Positions 17,886 through 26,890 are shown, counted from the first letter of the stretch. The stretch: 45,244 bases of DNA from an uncultured Uliginosibacterium sp. (GCA_945957295.1 CAMFLH010000007.1:1-45244), one strand, 5' to 3'. The notes: generated by a model from the letters alone, not told the origin. Translations and numbers: made by a program.

Positions 17886-18686
17886 ATGTTACGCGTCATC
17901 ACTCTCAACCTCAACGGCATCCGTTCCGCCGCCAGTAAAGGATTTTACGAATGGCTTGCGGAACAGCATGCCGACCTGGTGTGCCTGCAGGAAATCAAGG
18001 CTCAAGAGGCTGATCTGGTGGAGGCCTTGCGCGCCCCGACCGGCTGGCACTCGCGCCTGCACTGCGCCGAAAAAAAGGGCTACAGCGGTGTCGGCGTGTT
18101 TGCACGGCCGCAGCCCACGGGCTGGGTGGAAGGGCTGGGGCATGCGGAGTTCGACGCCGAAGGCCGCTACCTGCAGGTCGATCTGCAGACTGCGATTGGC
18201 CCTTTGTCGGTCGTATCGCTCTACCTGCCATCGGGTTCCAGCTCAGAGGAGCGCCAGGCGGCGAAGTTCCACTTCATGGACCTCTTCCTTCCTCAGATGG
18301 CGGCGCTGCGGGCGAGCGGGCGCGAGGTGATCGTGTGCGGCGACTGGAACATTGCACATCGCGAGGCCGATCTGAAGAACTGGAAGTCGAACCAGAAGAA
18401 CTCCGGCTTCCTGCCGGAAGAACGTGCCTGGCTGAGCCGTCTGTTTGACGAGCAGGGCTGGGTCGACGTGTATCGCCGTCTGCATCCGGAGACCACCGAC
18501 GCCTGTTATACATGGTGGTCGAACCGTGGCCAGGCTTGGGCCAAGAACGTCGGTTGGCGTCTCGACTATCAGATTGCCACGCCGGGCATCGCCGCGCTTG
18601 CGCGCAGCGCCAGCGTCTACAAGGATCAGCGTTTCAGCGACCACTCACCGCTGACTATCGACTACGAGCTTGCCTTGCAGGGCTGA
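17886..18686 (+). CDS. xth: exodeoxyribonuclease III (AP endonuclease)
   Basis: A 266-residue member of the exonuclease III/EEP family, which cleaves DNA at abasic sites and trims 3' ends in base-excision repair. Features seen: N-terminal [14 protein letters not shown], the metal ligand Glu in CLQEIKAQ, the catalytic core [19 protein letters not shown], then [20 protein letters not shown] and the terminal [15 protein letters not shown] 17886 gives the usual N-terminus; ATG 17874 would add MAPP. Neither has a convincing Shine-Dalgarno. It is divergent from pyrE. Confidence 0.94.
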   Translation: MLRVITLNLNGIRSAASKGFYEWLAEQHADLVCLQEIKAQEADLVEALRAPTGWHSRLHCAEKKGYSGVGVFARPQPTGWVEGLGHAEFDAEGRYLQVDLQTAIGPLSVVSLYLPSGSSSEERQAAKFHFMDLFLPQMAALRASGREVIVCGDWNIAHREADLKNWKSNQKNSGFLPEERAWLSRLFDEQGWVDVYRRLHPETTDACYTWWSNRGQAWAKNVGWRLDYQIATPGIAALARSASVYKDQRFSDHSPLTIDYELALQG

Positions 18687-18737
18687 TGTGCCCGGCGATT
18701 GCCGCGCATGAGCCGCCGGGAGTAAGCTGGGGCAGGG

Positions 18738-18761
18738 TTGCGGCGGGCGCCGCAATCCTTG
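18738..18761 (+). terminator. possible terminator/attenuator hairpin after exonuclease III gene
   Basis: An inverted repeat TTGCGGC-GGGC-GCCGCAA (18738-18755) followed by TCCTTGTT lies 51 nt past the exonuclease stop and 27 nt before the next start. The T-tract is weak, so it may be a partial terminator. Confidence 0.35.
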
Positions 18762-18782
18762 TTCCTGCTACCGGAGACAGCC

Positions 18783-19094
18783 ATGAGCGAGATGACGCAA
18801 GCCACGCGCGACAAGATGATCGCGGATTTCAAGCTGGTGATCAGCGACGCCGAGCAACTCCTGAAACTGACCGCCGACGACGCCTCGGGCAAGTTCTCCG
18901 ATGTTCGCGGCCGCCTTGGCGAGCGCCTCGCAGCGGCCCGTACGCAAATGAGTGAGCTCGAAGCGGCGGCGGTTGCAAAGGCCAAGGAAGTCGCCAAAGC
19001 CACCGACAACTATGTCCACGAAAACCCATGGCAGTCGATCGGTATTGCTGCCGGCGTCGGCTTCCTGGTCGGACTGCTGGCTGGTCGTCGCTGA
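18783..19094 (+). CDS. yqjD: DUF883 (ElaB/YqjD)-family inner-membrane protein
   Basis: A 103-residue DUF883 protein. An N-terminal amphipathic helical segment with TRDKMIADFKLVISDAEQLLK leads to a C-terminal membrane anchor (SIGIAAGVGFLVGLLAGRR, residues 84-102) ending in the family's basic tail. E. coli YqjD and ElaB are membrane-anchored ribosome-binding proteins of stationary phase; that role is known for the family, not shown here. The start is placed at ATG 18783 behind GGAGAC. It is the first gene of a three-gene yqjD-yqjE-yqjK-like set. Confidence 0.86.
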   Translation: MSEMTQATRDKMIADFKLVISDAEQLLKLTADDASGKFSDVRGRLGERLAAARTQMSELEAAAVAKAKEVAKATDNYVHENPWQSIGIAAGVGFLVGLLAGRR

Positions 19095-19135
19095 TCTCAT
19101 GATGCCGCGGCGAACGATGGGCACTGGAGCCAGTC

Positions 19136-19522
19136 ATGGCGGGCGATGAGGGCGGCGGTATCGCCGAGCGGCTCGGGCGGCTCGGCGACGCCGCACTCGG
19201 TACCGCGCAGACGCGGCTTGCGCTGCTCGCAGTCGAGGTTGAGGAAGAAGGGCTGCGGCTCGGCACGGCGCTGTTTCATTTGATCCTCGCCGCGCTGTTT
19301 ACAGGCTTCGGCTTGCTGGCGCTGGCGGTGTTCGTGACGGTGTGGCTGTGGGACAGCCATCGTCTGTTGGCGCTCGGCCTTGATTCCGTGCTGTTCCTCG
19401 GGCTTGCGGCCTGGACGGCCACTCAGGCGCATCGGCAACTTGCCAGTGGTTCACGCATGTTCAAGGACAGCATTGCGGAGCTTGAGCGCGATCGCAACGC
19501 GCTGCGCGGGCGGTACGACTGA
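19136..19522 (+). CDS. yqjE: YqjE-like phage-holin-family membrane protein
   Basis: A 128-residue protein with two membrane helices (about residues 45-70 and 80-97) and a charged N-terminal segment (LALLAVEVEEEGLRLG), matching the holin-superfamily/YqjE pattern. It sits between the DUF883 gene and a YqjK-like gene, which is the conserved arrangement. The molecular function is not established. The stop and the next start share a base (TGATG), indicating coupled translation. Confidence 0.8.
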   Translation: MAGDEGGGIAERLGRLGDAALGTAQTRLALLAVEVEEEGLRLGTALFHLILAALFTGFGLLALAVFVTVWLWDSHRLLALGLDSVLFLGLAAWTATQAHRQLASGSRMFKDSIAELERDRNALRGRYD

Positions 19523-19842
19523 TGGCTGACGTCCGGCTCGCTGAGCGGCTGGCCGAACGCCGTGCCGCGCTCGTCGAGCGTTCGGGGCGGGAGCGGGCAC
19601 GGCTCGCCGCCGATCTTGGTGCCCTTGCGCCAGCCTTCGGTGCTGCGGACAAGCTCGTCGTCGCGGCAAACTGGGCGCGGCGGCACGGGCCGGTCATCGT
19701 GCTTGTCGCGGCCGCAGTGCTGGCTGTGCGTCGCCCGTCCCGGCTTGTGAAGTATGCCGGCCAGGCCTGGTCGCTGTGGCAGGTCTACCGTGGCTACCGC
19801 GACCGCATCGATGGTTTGATCGATCGAATCGAACGGCGCTGA
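19522..19842 (+). CDS. yqjK: YqjK-like protein
   Basis: A 106-residue protein with an Arg/Ala/Glu-rich helical N-terminus (RLAERLAERRAALVERSGRE) and one short hydrophobic stretch (HGPVIVLVAAAVLAV, about residues 55-69). The C-terminal half is basic (residues 69-106). Assignment rests on position after YqjE and general resemblance to YqjK; sequence similarity in this family is weak. Its start overlaps the YqjE stop. Confidence 0.65.
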   Translation: MADVRLAERLAERRAALVERSGRERARLAADLGALAPAFGAADKLVVAANWARRHGPVIVLVAAAVLAVRRPSRLVKYAGQAWSLWQVYRGYRDRIDGLIDRIERR

Positions 19843-19930
19843 GGCCGGTGGCGCGGGTAGGCGACGGGTCGGCCTTGATCCAGCGCATCCGTCCTGATTC
19901 ACGGGCCTGTGGTTTGGCGGGTCTGGGCGC

Positions 19931-19936
19931 TAGAAT
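19931..19936 (+). promoter_or_regulatory. candidate -10 element of the purine permease gene
   Basis: TAGAAT in the context CGCTAGAATCGCGG lies 30 nt before the permease start. A poor -35 (TGTGGT) is 17 bp upstream. This is a pattern match only. Confidence 0.35.
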
Positions 19937-19965
19937 CGCGGATTCTTGACCCCCCGGAGCCCACG

Positions 19966-21255
19966 ATGCTCGAGTCGTATTTCAAGTTGAGCGAACACCG
20001 CACCACGGTGCGCACTGAACTTCTCGCAGGCCTGTCGACCTTCCTGACGATGGCCTACATCATTTTCGTCAACCCGAGCATCCTGTCTGCGGCCGGCATG
20101 CCGCACGACGCCGTATTTGCTGCGACCTGCCTGGCGGCGGCGCTCGGTTCGATGATCATGGGCCTGTACGCCAACTATCCGATCGCGATGGCGCCGGGCA
20201 TGGGGCTCAACGCCTACTTTGCCTTTGCCGTTGTGCAAGGCATGGGCTTTACTTGGCAGGCCGCGCTCGGCGCGGTGTTTATCTCTGGCTGCTTGTTCAT
20301 TCTGGTCAGTCTGTTCAAGGTGCGCGAGTGGATCGTCAATGCGATCCCGCATTCGCTGAAGCTGGCAATTTCCGCCGGTATCGGCCTCTTTCTCGCGATC
20401 ATCGGCCTCAAGAACGCCGGCCTGATCCAAGGTAATCCGGCGACGCTGGTGACCCTCGGCGACCTGCATCAGCCGGGCCCGCTGCTCGCGATCGGTGGTT
20501 TCCTGTTGATCGTTGCACTGGAGGCACGCCGCATCACCGGCGGCATCATTCTCGGCATCCTCGCCGTGACGGTTGCCTCCATCGCGCTCGGCTACTCGAA
20601 ATTTTCCGGCGTGTTCTCGGCGCCGCCGTCGCTGGTACCGACCTTCGGCCAGCTCGATATCGGTGCGGCGCTCAACGCCGGCCTGGTAACCGTGGTGCTG
20701 ACCTTCTTTCTGGTTGAACTGTTCGATGCGTCGGGCACGCTGATCGGCGTGTGCCATCGCGCCGGACTGCTCGACAAGGATGGTCGCTTGCCTCGCCTGA
20801 ACCGCGCGCTGCTGGCCGATTCGACCGCGATTGCCGCTGGCGCGGTGATGGGTACGTCTTCGACGACTGCCTACATCGAGAGCGCTGCGGGCACGGCGGC
20901 CGGTGGCCGCACCGGCCTCACCGCAGTCACGGTGGCGCTGCTGTTCCTCGCCGCGCTGTTCCTCGCCCCGCTTGCGGGCGCGGTGCCGGCCTATGCAACC
21001 GCCCCTGCCTTGATTTATGTTGCGATCCTGATGACGCGCGGTCTTGCCGAGATCGATTGGGAAGACCTTACCGAAGCAGCGCCCGCCGTGGTGTGCGCCG
21101 TAACGATGCCATTTACCTTCTCCATTGCGCACGGCATCGCCTTCGGATTTGTGGCTTACGCTGGCATTAAACTGTTGGCCGGGCGCGCGAAGGAAGTGCC
21201 GGTGGCGGTGTGGGTGATTGCCGTCGTATTCGTAGGCAAGTTCGCGTTGCTCTGA
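19966..21255 (+). CDS. NCS2-family purine (adenine/guanine/hypoxanthine) permease
   Basis: A 429-residue membrane protein of the AzgA-like branch of the NCS2 (nucleobase-cation symporter 2) family. Family hallmarks seen: N-terminal TELLAGLSTFLTMAYIIFVN, MAPGMGLNAYFAF, LKLAISAGIGLFLAIIGLKN, LFDASGTLIGV and GTSSTTAYIESAAG. The start is ATG 19966 (MLESYFKLSEHRT); the longer open frame from 19909 has no family similarity at its N-terminus. It imports purine bases, consistent with apt and hpt downstream. About 12-14 membrane segments are expected. Confidence 0.92.
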   Translation: MLESYFKLSEHRTTVRTELLAGLSTFLTMAYIIFVNPSILSAAGMPHDAVFAATCLAAALGSMIMGLYANYPIAMAPGMGLNAYFAFAVVQGMGFTWQAALGAVFISGCLFILVSLFKVREWIVNAIPHSLKLAISAGIGLFLAIIGLKNAGLIQGNPATLVTLGDLHQPGPLLAIGGFLLIVALEARRITGGIILGILAVTVASIALGYSKFSGVFSAPPSLVPTFGQLDIGAALNAGLVTVVLTFFLVELFDASGTLIGVCHRAGLLDKDGRLPRLNRALLADSTAIAAGAVMGTSSTTAYIESAAGTAAGGRTGLTAVTVALLFLAALFLAPLAGAVPAYATAPALIYVAILMTRGLAEIDWEDLTEAAPAVVCAVTMPFTFSIAHGIAFGFVAYAGIKLLAGRAKEVPVAVWVIAVVFVGKFALL

Positions 21256-21313
21256 GCAACGTGGAGTCGGAGGGCGGCGACCGCGTCGGCCCTCCGGGTC
21301 AGGCAGACTGGGT

Positions 21314-23392
21314 GTGAGCACGGCGAGCGAAAAGAAGCGGAAGGGTGCGGCAAGACTCCAGGAATTCCTGACTTGCTGTGCGCTTGCCTGCGCGCTCGTA
21401 GCCGGCGCGGCCCAGGCAGGCATCGCCGAGGATGTGCAGGCGCTTGCCGCGCGCCGAGATGTCTCGACGCGCGATGTGCAGAACCAGCTCGACGCCATGC
21501 GCAGCGCCTTGAGCGCCGCACCCGCGACCGTGCGCCGCGAGGCGCAGCGTCTTCAGGCCGAGATCCTGATCGAGCGCGGGCAATTCCGCGCCGCGAGTGA
21601 ACAACTCGCGCAGTTGCAGGCCAACGCCGAGGCGGTGCACGACGACCAGATGCTGGTCCGCGCGCTGGTGCTCAAGGCGCGGCTCGCTTATTACCGTGGG
21701 CAACCGGAACAGCAGTACGAGGCGGCACGGCGTGCCGTTGCGGTGGCCGAGCCGCTCGGCGTGCAGTCGCTGCTGGCGCAGGCCCAGCAAGTGCTCGGCA
21801 TGGCTTATGTTCGTCTCGGGCGCAATGAAGATGCAATGCGCACCTTGCTGGCGGCGCTCGACACCGCGAAGAAGGCGGGCGACGTGCCGCTCGGCGGCCT
21901 TATCCTGAAGTCGCTCGCGGTCGTTCAGACCTATGTGCCCGACATTGCGCGTGCGCGGCAATACATCGAAGAGGCGCGCCGCACGATCGAGCCAACCGGC
22001 GATCAGTGGCTGCTGTCGGAGATCGAGATCCTGCGCGCAATCGTGTCTGGCCCGGTGGAGGACAACACCTCCGACCTGTCGATGTTGATTCGAGCACATC
22101 GCATGGCGGAGCGCCTCGAACTTGCCTTCGACGAGGAGATCTCGCTCGTCAATCTGTCGGACTGGTACCTCAACAAGAAGGAATGGGCGCGAGCGATTGA
22201 GGTGTCGAAACAGGCGGTCGAAGTCGCCATGCGTTTCGATGAGCCCGAGCACAGCGGGCTGGCTTTCATGAACCATGGGCTGGCGCTGATTGGTGGCGAG
22301 CGCGCACCAGAAGGGATCCGCCAGCTGGAAGAGGCGATCTCGGTGTTCCGTCGCTCCGGCGAGGATGCGTTCCTCGCCAATGCGATCTACGAGGTCGCCA
22401 AAGCCTATGAGCGCGTCGGCCGCATGAAGGATGCGACTGCCGCTTACCGCGACTACCGCGCGGTGCGTGATGCCAACGAAGGGCGTTCTCGTGCGCGCTT
22501 TGTCGCTGAGATGCAGGAGCGTTTTGATGCCGAGCGCAAGCAGACCGAGATCCTGCGCCTGCGAGAAGACAATCTGCGTACGACGGCTGCGGCCGAAACC
22601 CAGCGGCAGCGCGCCATGTTCTGGAGCATCGTCGCTGCGCTTACGGTCGTCGCGGGATTCGTGATCGGCTTGATGTTCCGCCGCACACAGCGCGTGAATG
22701 CACGCCTAGTCGAGGCGAACAGCCAGCTTGCCTTCCTTGCCGAACGCGATTCGTTGACCGGCTTGTTCAATCGTCGCGCCATGCGCGCCTGGATCGAGAC
22801 TCAGGCGGTGTCGTCGGACGTTTCGCCAATGGCCTTGCTGCTGCTTGATATTGATCACTTCAAGGGCATCAACGATCGACTTGGTCACGCCATCGGCGAC
22901 GAGATCATCATCGAGTTCGGCCAGCGTGTGCAGGCCCTGCTGCGCGATGGCGACCGCCTTGCGCGCTGGGGCGGTGAGGAGTTCCTCGTTGTGTTGCGCG
23001 GGGTCTCCGCGCATCAGCTGCCGGCGCTCGCACAACGCATCCTCCGCAGTATTTCGGACACGCCCTTTGGCACTTCGATCGGCCCTGTGCCGGTCACTGC
23101 GTCGATGGGCTTTGTGCCTTTCCCGCTCGACCCGGATGCGGTCGACGAGGGCTGGGAAGGGCATCTCGCGATCGCCGATCAGGCGCTTTACCGCGCCAAG
23201 GGCAGCGGCCGCAACGCCGGCTTCGGTGTGCTGGCGCTCGTTGCGCCCTGGGGCGAAGTGCGGCGAGGTCTGGCGGAGAGCTTCGACAGCGTGATCGCGA
23301 ACGGTTTGGTGATTTCCGATGCCTGCCGCGGCGGCGCAAGCCTGGTCGACAAAGTGATCCCGTTCGGAGGCCGCAACTATTCGCCCAACTGA
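21314..23392 (+). CDS. periplasmic TPR-sensor diguanylate cyclase
   Basis: A 692-residue protein: signal peptide or signal anchor (about residues 20-37, LACALVAGAAQAG), TPR-like helical repeats in the periplasm (about 80-400), a coiled stretch, one membrane segment (FWSIVAALTVVAGFVIGLMF, about 435-454), a short linker and a C-terminal GGDEF domain. The active-site loop is GGEEF at about residue 554, preceded by RDGD in the position of the inhibitory I-site. It is therefore predicted to be an active, product-inhibited c-di-GMP synthase. No EAL domain. The start is GTG. It lies 58 bp after the purine permease gene and 138 bp before apt. The ligand is unknown. Confidence 0.9.
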   Translation: MSTASEKKRKGAARLQEFLTCCALACALVAGAAQAGIAEDVQALAARRDVSTRDVQNQLDAMRSALSAAPATVRREAQRLQAEILIERGQFRAASEQLAQLQANAEAVHDDQMLVRALVLKARLAYYRGQPEQQYEAARRAVAVAEPLGVQSLLAQAQQVLGMAYVRLGRNEDAMRTLLAALDTAKKAGDVPLGGLILKSLAVVQTYVPDIARARQYIEEARRTIEPTGDQWLLSEIEILRAIVSGPVEDNTSDLSMLIRAHRMAERLELAFDEEISLVNLSDWYLNKKEWARAIEVSKQAVEVAMRFDEPEHSGLAFMNHGLALIGGERAPEGIRQLEEAISVFRRSGEDAFLANAIYEVAKAYERVGRMKDATAAYRDYRAVRDANEGRSRARFVAEMQERFDAERKQTEILRLREDNLRTTAAAETQRQRAMFWSIVAALTVVAGFVIGLMFRRTQRVNARLVEANSQLAFLAERDSLTGLFNRRAMRAWIETQAVSSDVSPMALLLLDIDHFKGINDRLGHAIGDEIIIEFGQRVQALLRDGDRLARWGGEEFLVVLRGVSAHQLPALAQRILRSISDTPFGTSIGPVPVTASMGFVPFPLDPDAVDEGWEGHLAIADQALYRAKGSGRNAGFGVLALVAPWGEVRRGLAESFDSVIANGLVISDACRGGASLVDKVIPFGGRNYSPN

Positions 23393-23530
23393 GCGCGGCC
23401 GATAGGCCGGGTTCGCTGCATGCGGTAAGCGGTGCGGCTGCGCCGACCCGGCCGCCAGACCCGTTTACCAGTCTTCAAGTTTTTCTTTCTTGTGTTTGAC
23501 GACGCCGCATAGGCCGTCGCTGGAGTATTC

Positions 23531-24073
23531 ATGTTGCTTGACCCCAACTACCTGCGCGACCGTATCCGTACGGTGCCCGACTGGCCACAAGCCGGCGTGC
23601 AATTTCGCGATATCACACCGCTGCTGCAGGATCCAAAGACGCTGCGCGTGCTCGTGGAGCAATTCGTGTTCCGCTACATGGATCAGGATATCGACCTGAT
23701 CGCTGGCATCGATGCTCGCGGTTTCATCATCGGCGCCATCCTCGCCCATGAACTGAACGTCGGTTTTGTGCCGATCCGCAAGAAGGGCAAGCTGCCCTAC
23801 ACGACGATCTCCGAAGAGTACGAACTCGAATACGGTAGTGCGACAGTGGAAATGCACAGCGACGCCTGCAAACCGGGCGATCGCGTGCTGCTTATCGACG
23901 ACCTGATCGCAACCGGCGGCACGATGATGGCCGGCAAGCGTCTGCTTGAGCGACTCGGCGCCGTGGTGGTGGAAGGCTGTGCGATTGTCGATCTGCCTGA
24001 GCTGGGCGGCTCGGCCCTGCTGCGCGAAGGTGGCCTGAAGCTCTTCACGCTGGTTGACTTCGCTGGTCACTGA
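23531..24073 (+). CDS. apt: adenine phosphoribosyltransferase
   Basis: A 180-residue enzyme of purine salvage (adenine + PRPP to AMP). Seen: the substrate loop [11 protein letters not shown] (about residues 25-35), [13 protein letters not shown], the catalytic loop region [20 protein letters not shown] and the PRPP motif [14 protein letters not shown] (about 118-131). The length is typical. It forms an operon with hpt (28-bp gap) and the DUF1415 gene, downstream of a purine permease gene. Confidence 0.96.
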   Translation: MLLDPNYLRDRIRTVPDWPQAGVQFRDITPLLQDPKTLRVLVEQFVFRYMDQDIDLIAGIDARGFIIGAILAHELNVGFVPIRKKGKLPYTTISEEYELEYGSATVEMHSDACKPGDRVLLIDDLIATGGTMMAGKRLLERLGAVVVEGCAIVDLPELGGSALLREGGLKLFTLVDFAGH

Positions 24074-24101
24074 ATCTGAATACGAAAGAAGGAGAATCCC
24101 A

Positions 24102-24662
24102 ATGCCCGTCGTCGATATGAAGGAAATCGAGCGCGCGATGGCCGAGGCCGACTGCCTCGTGCCGGACGAAGGCGTCGAAGCGGCGCTGGACCGCCTTGCC
24201 GAAGGCATCACCGCGCGCCTGCGCCACACCAACCCGCTGGTGTTCTGCGTCATGAATGGCGGCTTGATCCTCGCCGGCCGCCTGCTGCCGCGCCTGCCCT
24301 TCCCGCTCGAAGTGTCCTACCTGCACGCGTCGCGTTACGGCCACGCTCTGCAGGGCAACCTGCTTGATTGGCGCGTGCGTCCGACGCAGGATCTGCGTGG
24401 CCGTACGATCCTGGTCCTCGACGACATTCTCGACGAAGGCCATACGCTGTCGGCCATTCTTGAGTACCTGAAGGCCGAAGGTGCTGGTCAGGTCTTCTCT
24501 GCTGTACTGGTGCACAAGCTGCACGACCGCAAAGCCACGCCCGGCATGCGTGCGGACTTCACCGGGCTGGATGTGGCCGACCGCTTCCTGTTCGGTTGCG
24601 GCATGGACTACAAGGGCTACTGGCGCAACGCGCCGGGCATCTACGCGCTGAAGGGGTACTGA
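24102..24662 (+). CDS. hpt: hypoxanthine-guanine phosphoribosyltransferase
   Basis: A 186-residue 6-oxopurine phosphoribosyltransferase. Seen: VFCVMNGGLILAGRL (about residues 47-61), the catalytic-loop region YLHASRYG and the PRPP-binding motif ILVLDDILDEGHTL (about 104-117), plus a C-terminal purine-binding segment DRFLFGCGMDYKGYWRN. The start is set at ATG 24102 behind AGAAGGAGA, although the frame is open further upstream. It recycles hypoxanthine and guanine and sits directly after apt. Confidence 0.94.
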   Translation: MPVVDMKEIERAMAEADCLVPDEGVEAALDRLAEGITARLRHTNPLVFCVMNGGLILAGRLLPRLPFPLEVSYLHASRYGHALQGNLLDWRVRPTQDLRGRTILVLDDILDEGHTLSAILEYLKAEGAGQVFSAVLVHKLHDRKATPGMRADFTGLDVADRFLFGCGMDYKGYWRNAPGIYALKGY

Positions 24663-25232
24663 GTGCCTGCAACGCGCGATCAGGTTGTCGAAGCGACGCA
24701 GCGCTGGCTGGAGCGCGCGGTGATCGGGCTCAATCTGTGCCCCTTCGCCAAGTCGGTGTGGGTCAAGAACCAGGTACGCATCACCGTCAGTGAGGCGCAG
24801 ACCACCGATGCGCTGCTCGATGAACTGGTCGCGGAGTTGCAGCTGCTGGCCGACACGCCTGCCGAAGAGACCGACACCACCCTGCTGGTGCATCCGCAGG
24901 TGCTGACGGACTTCTACGACTTCAACGATTTCCTCGACGTCGCCGACATCGCGCTGGCCGAGCTGGGGCTCGACGGCGAACTGCAGATCGCGAGTTTCCA
25001 CCCGGATTTCCAGTTCGCTGATGCCGACCCCGACGACATCACCAACGCCACCAACCGTTCGCCGTATCCGACCCTGCATCTGCTGCGCGAGGCGAGTATC
25101 GACCGCGCCGTCGAAGCCTTCCCGGACGCGGCCGATATCTACGAGCGCAACATGGAAAAGCTGCGCGAGCTCGGTGCCGAGGGCTGGAAAGCGCTCGGCG
25201 TCGGGCCGGACAAACCCGCCGACGAAAGCTGA
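24663..25232 (+). CDS. DUF1415-family protein
   Basis: A 189-residue DUF1415 protein of unknown function, common in proteobacteria. The family block CPFAKSVW (GLNLCPFAKSVWVKNQVR, about residues 22-39) and the FHPDFQFADADPDDITNATN segment (about 112-131) are clear. The GTG start follows the hpt stop with no gap (TGAGTG), so it is translationally coupled with purine salvage. No catalytic assignment is possible. Confidence 0.88.
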   Translation: MPATRDQVVEATQRWLERAVIGLNLCPFAKSVWVKNQVRITVSEAQTTDALLDELVAELQLLADTPAEETDTTLLVHPQVLTDFYDFNDFLDVADIALAELGLDGELQIASFHPDFQFADADPDDITNATNRSPYPTLHLLREASIDRAVEAFPDAADIYERNMEKLRELGAEGWKALGVGPDKPADES

Positions 25233-25270
25233 ATCGCTGTCGCTGAATTGGCCGGGCCGACGCTTGTGCA

Positions 25271-25888
25271 TTAACCCGGCAGGTTCAGCCAGCGCAGCAG
25301 CAGCCACACCGCGGCAGCACACCACGCAAGCAGCGTCAGCGCGGCAAGCGGATGCGCGCGCACTTCGGCCGCCGGTGCTGCGTTGGCGCGGCCAGTGAGC
25401 ATGCTGCGCGGCAGGTTCTGGCGTTCGAGCAGGCTCATCACCAATACGCCGGCCAGATGCACTGCTATCAGCGCGAGCAGACCTTCAGCAAGCGCTTCGT
25501 GGATCTCGGCGAGCGCCTCGAACTCGTCGAAACGGTAGGTCAGTACACCCGTTGTGGCGGCGCCGAGTGCCAGTGCCAGCAAACCAATCGCCGCCCAGCC
25601 ACCGACCACGGTGTGCGTTGCGCGTGGCTCGGCGCGTCCGGCGAGATGCGCGCGCGCCTCTGCAATGGCTGCCGCGGGGCCACGCAGGAAGGCGCCGAAG
25701 CGCGCCGAGCGGCTACCGACAAAGCCCCACAGCAGGCGGAATAGCACCATCGCACCCGCCGTGGCGCCTGCGACGATATGCACTAGCCGCCATGCCTCCT
25801 GCTCGGCGGTCAGCCATGCGATCGCGACGCTCGCTGCGAGCAACCAGTGGCCGATGCGGACCGGCAAATCCCAGATGCGTACCTTCAT
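25271..25888 (-). CDS. cytochrome b561-type membrane protein
   Basis: A 205-residue membrane protein with about four membrane helices. His residues are at the expected places for b-heme ligation: RIGHWLLA near residue 13, RLVHIVAGATAGA near 36, IHEALAEGLLALIAVHLAGV near 130-147. It resembles the cytochrome b561/NapC-linked b-type subunits found with diheme cytochromes. The start is ATG 25888 behind GGGGAG. It is the last gene of the shp-dhc-cytb operon and presumably passes electrons from the quinone pool to the periplasmic cytochromes. Confidence 0.85.
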   Translation of the reverse strand: MKVRIWDLPVRIGHWLLAASVAIAWLTAEQEAWRLVHIVAGATAGAMVLFRLLWGFVGSRSARFGAFLRGPAAAIAEARAHLAGRAEPRATHTVVGGWAAIGLLALALGAATTGVLTYRFDEFEALAEIHEALAEGLLALIAVHLAGVLVMSLLERQNLPRSMLTGRANAAPAAEVRAHPLAALTLLAWCAAAVWLLLRWLNLPG

Positions 25889-25905
25889 CATCGTGCTCCC
25901 CATAC

Positions 25906-26379
25906 TCAGTCTTCAAAGCGTCGGCCGACTGCGGTCAGTGCGTGTTCGCTGAAGCGGCCCTTGTCGGCGCCTTCGTGGCAGGCTTGGCAGTTCGCGGCAC
26001 TCTTTACATCCGCCGAACGGAAGGCGCTGCTCGGGATCTCGTGATGCTTGCGCCCGTACCAGCGCGTATCGGTGATGCGCCCACTCGCCGCGTCAAAGCG
26101 GTCTCCGTCGGGTGCCGCGTTGCGTTCGAGGAAAGCGAGAATGGTCTTTGCGTCAGCTGGCGCGAGACTGGCGTCGCTGCCGAAGTGCTTTTGGAGGCCG
26201 TTCATCACGTTCTGCCAGCCCTGCTTCGCGAGAAGCTGGGGCGGATAAGCCACATGGCAGCTGCTGCACTCGCTCTTCCACACCGGCGGCGCACCGCTCG
26301 GCAGCGTGACGGAGCCCGCTTGGGCGGGGGCTGCGAGGGTGGCAGCGAGCAGCGCACCGAACAGGAGGGTTGTCTTCAT
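25906..26379 (-). CDS. diheme cytochrome c (DHC family)
   Basis: A 157-residue periplasmic protein with a signal peptide (residues 1-21) and two heme-attachment motifs, CSSCH (38-42) and CQACH (131-135). The order SHP, DHC, cytochrome b is the arrangement known from Rhodobacter and Shewanella relatives, where DHC is the electron donor to SHP. One nucleotide separates its ATG from the upstream shp stop, and the cytochrome b gene follows after 17 bp. Confidence 0.9.
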   Translation of the reverse strand: MKTTLLFGALLAATLAAPAQAGSVTLPSGAPPVWKSECSSCHVAYPPQLLAKQGWQNVMNGLQKHFGSDASLAPADAKTILAFLERNAAPDGDRFDAASGRITDTRWYGRKHHEIPSSAFRSADVKSAANCQACHEGADKGRFSEHALTAVGRRFED

Positions 26380-26380
26380 G

Positions 26381-26788
26381 TCAGCTCCCCGCGCGCAGGA
26401 AGGCGATCACGTCCGCTTTTTCGGCGGCGCTGCATTCGCGGCCGACGACCTCGCGGCAGTTGCGGCGGAACCACTTCTCGGTTTTCGCTGCGTCGGTAAA
26501 GCGTTGCGGATTGGCGCGCACCGCCATCGGCTCGATCTGCTTGCTGGTGATGGCGTGCTTGCCGGCAGCGGCGAGGTCGGTGCCATGGCATTGCGTGCAG
26601 GCGGGGAAGTCCGCGCTTACGCCGTGGCGTGTCGTGAACAAGGTTCGGCCGCGTTGGGCGGATGCGGTGAAGCCCGCGCCCGCCTGGGCCGCATAGGCGG
26701 CCTGAATGTCCTGCGGGGCTTCGGCCGACGCCGTGGTGGCGCCGAACAGCGCCGCGGCGATCAGCGCGACAATGGCGGCTGGTTTCAT
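26381..26788 (-). CDS. SHP-type monoheme cytochrome c (DUF1924)
   Basis: A 135-residue protein with a signal peptide (residues 1-22), one heme motif CTQCH (64-68), and the DUF1924/SHP C-terminal block NCREVVGRECSAAEKADVI (110-128). The Cys pair in that block (111, 119) is conserved in the family. Sphaeroides heme protein (SHP) relatives have a high-spin heme that binds O2 and NO. The start is set by AGGAG upstream of ATG 26788, inside a much longer open frame. It is the first gene of the operon and divergent from the two-component system. Confidence 0.88.
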   Translation of the reverse strand: MKPAAIVALIAAALFGATTASAEAPQDIQAAYAAQAGAGFTASAQRGRTLFTTRHGVSADFPACTQCHGTDLAAAGKHAITSKQIEPMAVRANPQRFTDAAKTEKWFRRNCREVVGRECSAAEKADVIAFLRAGS

Positions 26789-26831
26789 GATTTGTCTCCT
26801 CGGTTGGGTGGCGCCATTGCAGTGCCTCAGC

Positions 26832-26848
26832 CTTAAGGGCGGCTTAAG
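26832..26848. promoter_or_regulatory. PmrA/QseB-type response-regulator binding site
   Basis: A perfect direct repeat CTTAAG-GGCGG-CTTAAG (6 + 5 + 6 bp, one helical turn apart) sits in the 102-bp space between divergent shp and the response-regulator gene. This matches the known PmrA/QseB/BasR recognition element (CTTAA-N6-CTTAA type). It probably controls both the cytochrome operon and the regulator itself. Confidence 0.8.
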
Positions 26849-26890
26849 CCGCGCCGGCGACAGTGGAGCCTGAAACGAACGGGAGGCACG

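Noticed and set aside
17068-18330. 420-residue plus-strand frame across pyrE and exonuclease III
   Set aside because: Antisense to pyrE and out of frame with the exonuclease; coincidence with the 420-residue barrel length is accidental.
19930-21498. 522-residue open frame on the minus strand opposite the purine permease
   Set aside because: Shadow frame in GC-rich DNA; the plus-strand permease has clear family motifs and this frame has none.
23405-23453. GGCCGGGT/ACCCGGCC pair between the diguanylate cyclase and apt as a terminator
   Set aside because: The loop is 33 nt and the T-rich run is 20 nt further on; not convincing.
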